Origin: Ephydatia muelleri
Lineage: Eukaryota > Porifera > Demospongiae > Spongillida > Spongillidae
Assembly (NCBI GenBank): GCA_013339895.1
Contig: JABACO010000001.1
Coordinates: 4,823,092 to 4,887,091 of the forward strand
Direction of reading: 5' to 3'
DNA: 64,000 nt
Under the pieces are notes generated by a model, which worked only from the letters and a program-made list of their open reading frames with translations, searched no databases and was not told where the DNA came from. The first letter of the stretch is position 1. Every line of letters starts with the position of its first letter. Of this stretch, positions 13,770-24,358 are shown piece after piece. Made by a program: the position numbers and the translations under genes.

Positions 13770-13973
13770 ATGGTGAAAATTCATCTCAAAAAATCAAAGT
13801 GTGACCAGTTTGGTATGGGGGCAGACATTCTTCTAGGGCGCACCAAATGCACCATTTGTCCAGTAGAGGCTCTCTTGGCATTCATCAGTTCACACCGGGA
13901 CTTTTTATATGCGGTATTCAAGCTCTCTCATAAAAATGTTATGCATGCTGTTCATCTGACATCATACCTGTAG
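13770..13973 (+). pseudogene. Tyrosine recombinase fragment, right copy
   Basis: Same 67-codon frame as 6699-6902, with KIHLKKSKCDQFG, LLGRT and CPVEALLAF. A TAG stop lies eight codons upstream of the ATG, and the catalytic C-terminal part (HxxR, Tyr) is missing. It is a relic of a Crypton- or DIRS-like integrase. Its preservation in both arms only shows that it predates their divergence. Confidence 0.55.
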
Positions 13974-14221
13974 TTGACTATAACTTGAGGTGTTCCGATG
14001 GCAGAGCATACTTCATCCCCCGAATATTTTATCCGGGAGGATAAAATTTGTGCTAGTATTTTTCATCCGGTCAGATAGTATATTTTAACCTACTCTGGTA
14101 TACTTTATCCACGTTGGCACGTGTTGTAGTTTGGCTTGCAAATGTGTGCTTCGCATATCGACGAGCAACGGTATAGTGTATTGGTTGAGTACCTCACTTC
14201 TGGCAGAGATGGTGACCTTTG

Positions 14222-15145
14222 GACCAGCACAACACAACACAGCACAGCACAATACAACACAGCACAACACAACACAGCACAGCACAGTACAACACAAAAC
14301 AGCACAATACAACACAGCACAACACAACACAACACAGCACAGCACAACACAACACAACACAGCACAGCACAACACAGCACACACAGCACAGCACAACACA
14401 GCACAGCACAGCACACACAGCACAGCACAGCACCAGCACAGCACAGCACAGCAACAGCACAGCACAGCACAGCAACAGCACAGCACAGCACCAGCACAGC
14501 ACAGCACAGCACAGCACAGCACAGCACAGCACAGCACAGCACAGCACAGCACAGCACAGCACAGCACAGCACAGCACAGCACAGCACAGCACAGCACAGC
14601 ACAGCACAGCACAGCACAGCACAGCACAGCACAGCACAGCACAGCACAGCACAGCACAGCACAGCACAGCACAGCACAGCACAGCACAGCACAGCACAGC
14701 ACAGCACAGCACAGCACAGCACAGCACAGCACAGCACAGCACAGCACAGCACAGCACAGCACAGCACAGCACAGCACAGCACAGCACAGCACAGCACAGC
14801 ACAGCACAGCAAGCAAGCACAGCACAGCACAGCACAGCACAGCACAGCACAGCACAGCACAGCACAGCACAGCACAGCAACAGCACAGCACAGCACAGCA
14901 CAGCACAGCACAGCACAGCACAGCACAGCACAGCACAGCACAGCACAGCACAGCACAGCACAGCACAGCACAGCACAGCACAGCACAGCACAGCACAGCA
15001 CAGCACAGCACAGCACAGCACAGCACAGCACAGCACAGCACAGCACAGCACAGCACAGCACAGCACAGCACAGCACAGCACAGCACAGCACAGCACAGCA
15101 CAGCACAGCACAACAGCACAGCACAACACACACAACACAGTTTAA
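14222..15145. repeat. GCACA pentanucleotide satellite, right arm (~0.92 kb)
   Basis: The counterpart of 5635-6444. It is longer and carries different interruptions (ACCAGC and GCAACAGC units at 14430-14490, GCAAGCAAGC near 14811, GCAACAGC near 14878). Array length and interruption pattern differ between arms far more than the flanking unique DNA does. Confidence 0.97.
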
Positions 15146-15294
15146 AATGGGCACGCATGATACATGAGCCTCTTGATCTGTAGCTGCACATGACTGCATC
15201 ATTTAAAAAATCTGTATCCGTTATGCAACTCGATTATTGTTTACCGGCTCAGTGACTGAATGTAGTAAATATTTATGCCGAAACCAACCAAGAA

Positions 15295-15451
15295 ATGGAG
15301 TATCACCGTGAGTGTTACGATCCTTTGAATTGGGGACAAAAGGTCCTACGCCCCAAAATGGCCCTTACCTCACCGAGCAACGGTTGTAATGATTTGTACC
15401 CGTTGGAATTCGTTACTGACTTTAGACGAGTCGAAGATAAATCTGAACAAG
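15295..15451 (+). CDS. Possible first exon (unknown protein)
   Basis: An ATG opens a frame beginning MEYHRECYDPLNWGQK and containing DLYPLEFVTDFRR. A plausible donor (AACAAG then GTATAT) ends it after 52 codons. The frame stays open in both arms. No family is recognised and downstream exons are not certain. A chance open frame remains possible. Confidence 0.28.
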
Positions 15452-16099
15452 GTATATTTGGGCATAAAAGATTGTTTCGGTGTGAAGCATCCTTCAAAGC
15501 GGCCTACTTACGCGGAGGTAGGCTATAGCAAACTAGTTAGTTCCCAACATGCGAACTTCCAGTTGAGAAAAAACTTGCACAAAGTATTGTACATAGATCG
15601 AGCTTTCGTTTTATCTTACTCTTTTCCTGAGACGCGATTTGTACGCTAGCAACAGTAACGTGCAAACATTCATGGTTGTCAAGTGAATGTACTAAGGAAC
15701 CGTCTTGTTTTTGTGGTGCTGCATGTATGGAGGGAGTGTACGTGTATAAATCCACTATACTACGAAGCAACAGCATGTTTTGGCGTGCGTTTTACTCTCT
15801 TTGTGGGTAGTGGCTGGGCACGGATTGAAATACTAATTAAGTGCTCTTTGACGATGCGCCTTAGCCGCTTTTGTTTCTAATTGAACTGTAGGTGGTGTTG
15901 AAGCGGCGCTGAATCGATTCAACACCTAGTTCACCCGACATGCCAAGCAATTTGGGTGAGATAGTTTCATTGGAGAAATTGGTTCGAAAGTAGTTCATAA
16001 AGGAAACAATAGCTCCATCTGTGAAAAATATCACATAGTTATAATCGGTGCACGTGACATCATGTTGCTATTACCTAACTCTCATCTGTTTGGTCATAG

Positions 16100-16552
16100 A
16101 TGGAGTGGCATGCTCCAAGCCTAGCAAATGCCCCTTCAAATTTGTATGCAACCTGCTGAGCAACCATGAGAAGAACAGGATACTGCTGGGCCACATTTTT
16201 GAAGGTCTTTGCGCAAAGTTCGTTTCGATGCATGTTTCACTTTGGCCTTGTCCTTTTGTAACCCTTACAAGAGTTATTGGGGTGAATTGTTGATGTAATT
16301 ATTATTACTATACAAATTTACTTACTCTTCTGCCCTCAGTTGCAAAACATTTGGCCCTGGGCTTTCAGACAGCATTCTTTGAATCACAGATACCATGCAT
16401 GTGTACCTCACCTCATTATCAACGTTGCAAACATGTTATTGGCACACTCGTGCTGAAGTATCTGTGGTACATGAGTTGCAGAGAAGCAATATATCACTTA
16501 GGAGGGACTAGAAGACGTCAGGAGCTGCATTAATGCTGGAAGCAGTTAAAGG
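16100..16552 (+). other. Two exon-like blocks of an unknown transcript
   Basis: Block one starts after the acceptor GGTCATAG at 16100 and could end at a GTGAAT donor (16282). Block two starts after a good acceptor (TTCTGCCCTCAG, exon from 16340) and ends at a GTGAGT donor (16553). Block two has no frame open from end to end, so it may be non-coding, the end of a coding region, or chance. Product unknown. Confidence 0.22.
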
Positions 16553-16914
16553 TGAGTTGTCATGACAACAGGGATATCTGTTGTTTGCCAACGATGTCAT
16601 GCAGGCATGTTGTGATACATTCTGCACAGGCTAGACTTTGGCATGGTAGCCATACTGGTCTGTGCAGAATACAAAGGCAGAGTGGGCACTTTAGATAGTT
16701 GATGGCAGATAGTGATTGTGTAAACTGTTTGATGCAATGAACTCAATACGTGCAGCTAATGGCTGTAGTGATTCAACTTGACGTTTGGTCATATGTTTTG
16801 TCACATTTTTTTCTTCATACCACCTTTCACCAGCACCTCAAAATGCTGGCACACCTAAATGTGATCATGCCATTAAAATGAAATTAGCTCTTCACTCACT
16901 TCACACTTATGGCT

Positions 16915-16987
16915 TTCCACTTGTAGGGCGTGACCACTTGTAGGGCGTGACCACTTGTAGGGCGTGACCACTTGTAGGGCGTGACCA
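16915..16987. repeat. 17-bp tandem repeat (4 copies), right arm
   Basis: Unit ACTTGTAGGGCGTGACC, four copies, against about three in the other arm. Confidence 0.9.
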
Positions 16988-17052
16988 AACTTCGGAAAGG
17001 ACTAGCTTTCTCTGACTGGAAGCGTTTAACACTCTCTCCATATTTAGCTTAC

Positions 17053-17290
17053 CAGGTTTGCAGAACGATGGTGGGTGGATCTCCATATGATCAACGATCA
17101 CATCGACACCAAAAGCTAGTTTAAGCTCCTTTTTGTAAGATTGGGAGTTGTAAATGGTTCTTTTAGATTTCTTTGCCACCATCACCCTCCCACCGCACAC
17201 CCTACAATGTTTTATAAGCTGACTACAATAGAACATCATCGCAAAGCGTCTTAAAAAACAAAGATGTTCATAATTATTCATCGAGTTCAA
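17053..17290 (-). CDS. RAG1 N-terminal-like zinc exon, right copy, open
   Basis: The exon encodes, in order, HCRVCGGRV (about residues 28-36 of the open frame), a spacer with NSQSYKKEL, then AFGVDVIVDHM and EIHPPSFCKP. This CxxC...F-x-V-D-V...IHPxxFC layout is the zinc-binding signature of the RAG1 N-terminal region and of related genes and transposons in invertebrates. The frame ends at a GTAAGC donor (17052-17051), also present in the left copy. The start is uncertain: the ATG at 17290 may not be the true exon start. Downstream parts of the gene (RAG1 core or other) are not visible. The function of such stand-alone exons is unknown; the RAG1 link is a motif-level inference. Confidence 0.5.
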
Positions 17291-18082
17291 TAGCGATTTG
17301 ATGTGTCGCGTCTCGAGACATGACCCAGCTTAGATTGTTTTACAATGCCCTATAGATTCTGTATTTTATCGTCACAAGTCACCTGGAAGTTCGCAAATAT
17401 CCCGCAACTCGTAACGAATTAAGGACCACGTGATTGATATAAGCGTTGAGCCAATGCAATAAATATGTGAGCAGTAGATTTGGGTTTGTGCTCAGACTAT
17501 CACTATGCATAGAATTATCAATAGAGAGGCGTAGTGAAGCTGCGTCGTAGCAGCAACAGGCCTTGAATATGTTTGTGCGTTAATGAGCTAGCAAAATCGT
17601 TTCTTCGTAAAAATGTGCAATTGGACATGTAAATATCCGTAAATGTCCCCCACGAAACATCCGTGGTATAGTACTCGCGCAAATATGGAGTTTCCGAAGC
17701 AATCCTGCATGATGACGTATGCATGGCATGTGTATCAGGTGATAAAACTGCTGGGGGTTTACCCAGCTGACGGGAAATGGCCATGGAATGCGGGAATTGC
17801 AGACGTAGACACGTAGGCTAGCGCTCCGCACGGCGCGGTTCAGTGCATGATCAACCGACGCCGGTAATTGATGAACCAGTGTCACTGCGGATCTTGTCCT
17901 TGCCTAAAATTGTTCCCCAGGACAGAATCTGCATGCGCTATATAGCGGATTCCGTCTCCATGTACGGATGCGCGGGTATAAACCCGCTATAGTGAATTTT
18001 GTCCTGGACACATTCTGATAGCGGATCTGTCCGGTGGGGACACTAATTCGCTAGCCTATCTTGTCCCACCTTCGCAGAATAG

Positions 18083-18195
<113 letters not shown>

Positions 18196-21103
18196 GGCCC
18201 CTATAGCCTTTGTGTTTATTGCCGCACTTGTAGGCAGCCTGTTTGGTCCGACGGACTATAACAGGCTCTTGCCGAACTTGGTCCTAGAGCAGGCTGTCTA
18301 CATTATATGCAGCTCATATTGGTCCTAGGCAAAGGCAACTGCCTATACTAAATTACTATGGAACGAAATGTTCGTTTTTACTTACTCAGTTCCGGAATAC
18401 AATTATAATAGTTCACTTTGTGAAAGCAACCATTTAGTCTTGAAAATGTAATTATTGTTCACTTTCGTACCCCTAAGCCACGTGCAATTCAATCTATATG
18501 ACACGGATGAAATCAGCTCATGCACGACTCATGAGTACCAAAACCAGCAACCATAGCTACCATAGTAACGACAAACGTAAACAATTAACATGTATAAATG
18601 TTCATAAATGTCAAAGAAAGAGTTATTGGGTGCAAAGGGACAGAGCCCTCTTGTTTTCTTCTGCTGCCTAGTCATGTCAGGAAATTGCCAATGAACACAT
18701 CACCATGCATGAAGCGTTCTTTGCAGAGGTTGAAGCAAATCATAGTGATGTCTGGTACACTGTAGTTGTGGCATCTTCAGGACTGTCCATAAGTAAATTG
18801 AATGATGAGCAAACAATAATGATACATGCATACATAATTGCTACACACTATAACTGTTAAAATGCATAATTATACGATGGGGACAATGAAGGTGGAAGAT
18901 GAAGACGATAAGTGTTGTACAAGTGTTTTTTTTGTATTTTGTTTACATAATCATTTTTATTAAATCATGCATCATTATAATAATGTATATGCATAGTGCA
19001 ATGGTGCCACCAAACCTCTATACAGTATAATATGAAGCCCAGGAACAGTGGAAAGTGTAAACTGTGTATATGTAAAAGTTATCAATGTGTCTGATAACTA
19101 TTCAATACTTCAACAAAAGCCCCTTTTGTATTTCCATCTGAAATTTCACTGCAAGTTGAGTACTTTAAATGCTTCCAATAGAAGGGTTTCTATGCTTCAG
19201 CAAGTATAGATAATTTCATTCAACAATACTGCAATACGTTCCTATGTCATTTTGTCAGTAGAACAGTTAAGCCAAACATCGTTCTCTGACAAGGCCACTG
19301 TGTCTGCATTATCATTTGAGCCAGATTTTATGCTTCTCATTTTTGGTGCAGGAACAGCCAGGATGATAAAATGATGTGCAGCAGTTTTGCATTTGCATAT
19401 TCTTGCATGTTTCTGCAATTAAAAACTGAAGAGGTGAGATTATGAATAAGAAGTCATAATGTGAGGCCGAGGTTGCATTTTCTACAACACGAAACTCTAT
19501 TACCTTATATTGTTATGAATATTTCTTCATCACTGATTTGTTTTGCTGTTGCTAAGTATGGAAGGTCAATGACAATGGTGACATCAAGGATGATAGCAGT
19601 AACCTCAAGATGGTGGCAGCAAGAAGGAGGACTATAAATATGGTGGATGGTGATAGAAGGAAGAGGACCATGAAAATGGCAGCAGCATGGAAGATGAAAA
19701 CTGTAAGGAGGTAGCTGTTGCTGCTATCATCCACCATGTTACCTGTGTCCTCTCCATTGTAGTGATCTTCCTCGCTCTTCATCATTATTCTCCAGCGTCC
19801 ACATCGCTTCCACTATCCTCCCCTGCACCATTAAAGTCTTCACCATGCACCTATCTTTCCAATGCAACATCTGGTCATACCAGCGACCTGCGGAAGCGGT
19901 GACTACATTAGAGAAATAGATGATGCACTCAAGGTAGCAATGAATGTGGAGCAAAGTGATCTAAATGGAAAATCAGCTCATATTCTGGAAACGCAATAGC
20001 AATAGTAGATACCTATCCAAAGGTTTGTGAAATGGCAAACAAGTGGGGGCCTGTGCTTCCCTAGGAGTGTCCTCGATGTATGTTTATACCATACATCGAG
20101 GACAATCCTAGGGAAGCGACAATACTAGGGAAGCGACGTCTTAAATAGGAAAAATACGGCGACCACACTAAAAATTATGGCAAAAGTAGTGTACTAACAA
20201 TCCCTCATGACCAATGCTGAGAAAAATCTGGCGTGCTTGGTATTGAAGTACCCCATACATGTCTATGGGAAGATATACGGGAATATTCGTTGATTCGCAA
20301 ACCGCGAATTAATTACTTAACGGATATGGTTTGGTCTTGATTTTAGTTAAAGAATGGTTAATGGAATATTTTAAGTATCATAATCAGACCTGCTAGTACA
20401 TCATAGAGTTGGTTAAAATTCAAATTGAATTAATAAAGCAAGATGACCGCCTATGTATGGGCCATTTCTGGATATGTGGAGGACAGACCTAGTCACACGC
20501 ATGCTACCAACGTATGAATTAAATCCAGAATGAATGAGACCGTCTGACTGCCATACATCGTACATACTTGTCTGGTCGGATGTCATCCTGGTCCCCTGAC
20601 TACCTCTATACTTCGCCCCGCATTCCTTCGAAAAATTTGTAATTAAGGAACCCTGCAGACGTCCCAGCCCCTTCTTCGCCCCCTGAAGATGTTGGTTCAG
20701 AATATGTATGTATCGATATGCGGATTTAAGAAGGACTGCATGTATGATAGCATGATTACAGTATATGAGTGAAAGACTTAAAATCCTTTATAATTTTGAA
20801 AGTCTGGGGACCCCTGATGCAAGTCAGACTCCAGACTACTGCGTGCAGTGTATGTTTTTTTTTTGCCGGCTTTTGTCGTTGTCAGTTTTCATTAATGGTT
20901 GGAAGGGGAAAGTCTTGAGTGAGGCGCGAATATATGTAATGAATCAATAAGCTCACATGAAAGGCTATCTTTCGACTGTCTAAAGTTGGACTACTGTAGT
21001 ACAATGGCGTAGTGTATGGAAAAACAACTCAGCAGGGCGTGGCACATTATCCCCCAACGTTATTGATGAATGGTTTAATTATCATGTACGCAGCTCGTGA
21101 ACA

Positions 21104-21991
21104 ATGCATCGTACGCAGGTGCTTGACGTGGACAGCGTTCCCACTCATGTGTTCGAGCTCAAGTCTCGCACGCCCAATTCCTCGTTGCTACTAGTGGTCC
21201 CGGGCAACCCTGGAATGGGACACTTCTACGTCCCCTTCGCCTCCAGATTGTTCGAACTCGGGCAGGGTTCGTTTGACGTTGCCGTGGTGTCTCACGCCGG
21301 TCACTCGCCCGGATACTGCAGGCCGACGGACGGCGGCGGAAACGACTGGTACGCTCTGGAAGACCAGGTGGCCCACAAGATGGCGTACCTCCGGGATCAC
21401 GCGAGCGGCAAGGAGACGCTGTATCTGGTGGGCCATTCCATCGGATGCTACATTATCCTCCACATGCTCAAACAGATCGCTCCCGATCGCGTCTCTAAAG
21501 TTGTTTTTCTGTTTCCCACCCTGGAGAGGATGGCGGAGACGCTCAATGGGCGTCGCCTCATGCCCTTCTTCAATTGGTGCCTTCGTCCCGCCACCGCGCT
21601 ATTGTGGCTCGTCACGTGGATCCCTTTAGCCGTGCGAAACGCTCTTCTTAGATGCACCTATTTCCGATCTACTCCTTCGGACCATCTGGATCACATGGTC
21701 CAAGCAGTAGCTAACATTGACTCCAAGAGCGTGTACAACATCTTGAATATGGCTCGCCAGGAGATGGAACAGGTAACGGACCCGCCTTTGGGTTTGATCC
21801 GTGATCACGTTCACAAGATGTCCTTTTACTACGGAGTGGACGACCACTGGACGCTACAGTCATGCTATCTTGACATGGCGGAACGGTTTTCAGACCACGA
21901 CATTCAGTTGTGCACACGTGGTTACCCGCACGCCTTTGTAATGGAGGCGTCCACGGAAATGGCGGGCTACGTACATTCCCGGCTTAGATAA
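21104..21991 (+). CDS. LDAH: Lipid droplet-associated hydrolase, copy A
   Basis: A 295-residue serine hydrolase of the LDAH family, which in animals acts on lipid droplets, with ester/cholesteryl-ester hydrolysis proposed. Visible features: N-terminal TQVL as in vertebrate LDAH, the oxyanion-side motif VVPGNPGMGHFYVPF (31-45), SHAGHSP (63-69), nucleophile motif GHSIG (110-114, Ser112), LFPTLERM (136-143), likely acid at GVDD (Asp246 or 247), and YPHAFV (His276). All catalytic parts are present and the length is close to the ~325 residues of the human protein. There is no intron. The ATG at 21104 keeps TQVL in frame. A near-identical second gene is at 44182-45060. Only the coding region matches well: homology between the two starts at the TQVL codons and stops at the stop codon. 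Confidence 0.92.
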   Translation: MHRTQVLDVDSVPTHVFELKSRTPNSSLLLVVPGNPGMGHFYVPFASRLFELGQGSFDVAVVSHAGHSPGYCRPTDGGGNDWYALEDQVAHKMAYLRDHASGKETLYLVGHSIGCYIILHMLKQIAPDRVSKVVFLFPTLERMAETLNGRRLMPFFNWCLRPATALLWLVTWIPLAVRNALLRCTYFRSTPSDHLDHMVQAVANIDSKSVYNILNMARQEMEQVTDPPLGLIRDHVHKMSFYYGVDDHWTLQSCYLDMAERFSDHDIQLCTRGYPHAFVMEASTEMAGYVHSRLR

Positions 21992-21999
21992 TTCTCTTA

Positions 22000-22400
22000 C
22001 GTCCCATCAAGGAAAAGAGTTGATTGTAACAATACTTGAAACTATACGGAGGGTTTGGATTTCAATTGTGGTTAAAGTACTAGGGTCAGCAACAACGAAT
22101 CTATGTACTGCATGCTCATTATATAAGCAATATCTTTGCTTACGTAAAATTACCATGGCTCTGTTATCTCACCATTTGGTTTAGGCCTGCATGTGGCCTC
22201 CGATGAATGTCAGGCTGCTCTGCTGAAGTGGTGGCTCAGTGGAGACACCTACTCTCTGCCCAGCCTTCAGGTCATCATGCGGTCATCTAGGGGACATACG
22301 TGGGCTGAGTCATTTGGTTGGGATCACATCCATACACTCAAGTAGAATGGCCTGGACACATGCAGCCATGATCTTATCCATTCTTGGATTACATTGTGCC
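22000..22400. repeat. Duplicated block downstream of LDAH copy A
   Basis: The first 400 bases after the LDAH stop codon recur at 38960-39440, in the same order and orientation. The block includes a frame reading GLHVASDECQAALLKWW. Differences between the two copies fall at both silent and replacement sites, which argues against a conserved protein. Confidence 0.85.
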
Positions 22401-22807
22401 TACATTGACTTACGTATATCGATTTCTTTACAAAATCAGCTCAGCCAAACAAAACGGTCGAGAGGTACAGAAAGAGTTTCAAATGCATTTTCTTTACAAA
22501 TACCACTAATAGTATATTGCGAATGTGTAAGATCGATCTGGAATTGCTTGGAAAAAAAGTGCACCTGCAGCGGCTTGTTTGCTAGGTTGTCCGACATTAC
22601 GGGCCTTTTTTGACCAAGGCAATTGTCCCCAAGACAGTCGTAAATATGCAGTGACTATCTAAATGCTTAATATAGTAGATGGCTGCATTAGAAGATAGCA
22701 ATTCCACCACGGAAGGAATTTTTCGTTCTTTGAATATCCCCAAAATAATCATGATTTCCTCGCGTCTTACGTAAACCCGGCAAAAAAAATGCAAGGCAAA
22801 GTACATA

Positions 22808-23630
22808 TGGGACAGTTCACGAGAAAAATGCACCACTCATATATTATAAAAATGTTATAAAAATGCATCACGTTTGCATCGCTATAACTTCCCAACGATT
22901 AACGCTATCGACATCCTATTTTCACCACTTCATACTACACCATTTCTCTACAGTAAAATGCATTTTGGAGTCTTGGACTATATCCGTGCCGACGTTCCTA
23001 CGTGCGATACCCCCTGGGGTTCAAAACTACCATATCTTCGTGTAGGAGCGGTCAAATCGCTTCAAATTCGGTATGTAGGTAGAGAGGTCGCTATACCTAT
23101 CGATTTGTTCTGTTCGTTAATTTTTATGCCATCTGTTACGGAGATACAGTTGAATAAACTACGTGCACGTTTTCCCGCTTGATTCGCGCCAATGTAATAA
23201 TCCCCGCCTCCCCATACATTGAGCGGAGCGCAATTTGCCCAAATCATTGACGCGAAACGAGCGCGAAAATGTGCACGTAGTTTGTTCAACTGTATCTCCG
23301 TAACGGATTGCATAAAAATTAACGAACAGAACAAATAGATAGATATAGGACCTCTCCACCTACAAACCGAATTTGAAGCGATTTGATTACTCCTACACGA
23401 AGATATGGTAGTTTTGAACCCCAGGGGGTATCGCACGTAGAAACGTCGGCACGGATATAGTCCAAGACTCCAAAATGCATTTTACTGTAGAGAAATGGTG
23501 TTGTATGAAGTGGTGAAAATCGGATGTCGATAGCGTTAATCGTTGGGAAGTTATAGCGATGCAAACGTGATGCATTTTTATAACATTTTTATAATATATG
23601 AGTGGTGCAATGTTCTCGTCAACTGTCCCA
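22808..23630. mobile_element. Foldback element, TGGGACAGTT ends (823 bp)
   Basis: Begins TGGGACAGTT and ends with its inverse AACTGTCCCA. The two halves are inverted copies of each other almost to the centre (near 23200), with a CCCCGCCTCCCC spacer. It contains no credible gene; the open frames are mirror images of each other. Relatives lie at 26080-26884, 45376-45627 (short form), 49270-49700 and 51283-51475. It is probably a non-autonomous DNA element. Confidence 0.85.
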
Positions 23631-23639
23631 TTTATTTAT

Positions 23640-24358
23640 TAATTGTCAATACATGGTTCTAATGTTAATTTTAAAAGCGTCACGAGTGTGCAATAAAACT
23701 CGATGTCTCACTAGTTAGGCCACCACTGTATTCGGTAGAACTCCAGTTTTGAATGAGCTACGTGGAAGGGGTTGAAATAAAGATAAAATAATGGATAAAC
23801 TAACCGGCATAAGTGCCTCATAGGTACCTCAACGTGTGAGATATCGACCTGGTTATTTTTAGACTCTCCCCTAAGCTTAAGGTCACGCTTCAAGTGATAG
23901 GGAGGTATGAATGTACCATTTCATTAGACACATTTGGCAGCTGTATGTGCACAAGCTAATCAGACTGCATTGTTATTCTATAGGTGTGACCCATGCATAC
24001 ATGCACCAATTCTGTGAATCTCCTCAAATTCGAAGTTTGCCTCATTCTCTTTTGTATGCCAGCATGACTTGTGTGTAGATAATGCTTGCGCATTGCTGTA
24101 AATAAAAGTTAGTTTGCTTCCATTACACAATCACTGCACGATTATGTACTGACCACTGATACCAAAGCAATTTATATGTATAAGCAAATGCAACTTACAC
24201 TTGAAAATATGCACTAACGTTGAATGCACCCTGCACTTGAAACTATACACTCCACTTAGCTTTATGTAAACAGGTTCGAAATAAATCACAAGTCCTACCT
24301 AACATAACTGCACTGACGCCTCTCAAAGTGTCATAGAACAGCCACTGTACGACATTGC
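23640..24358. other. No recognised gene; region 3' of lipoxygenase
   Basis: AT-rich sequence between the foldback element and the lipoxygenase stop codon. It should include the 3' untranslated region and poly-A signal of the minus-strand lipoxygenase. No coding signal is seen. Confidence 0.6.

Noticed and set aside
22186..22345. Frame GLHVASDECQAALLKWW shared with 39241-39400
   Set aside because: Both copies lie in a segmental duplication and differ at replacement as much as silent sites, so conservation is not shown.
22863..23575. Mirror-image open frames beginning MHRYNFPTIN
   Set aside because: The same peptide occurs on both strands because the element is an inverted repeat; no family or splice support.
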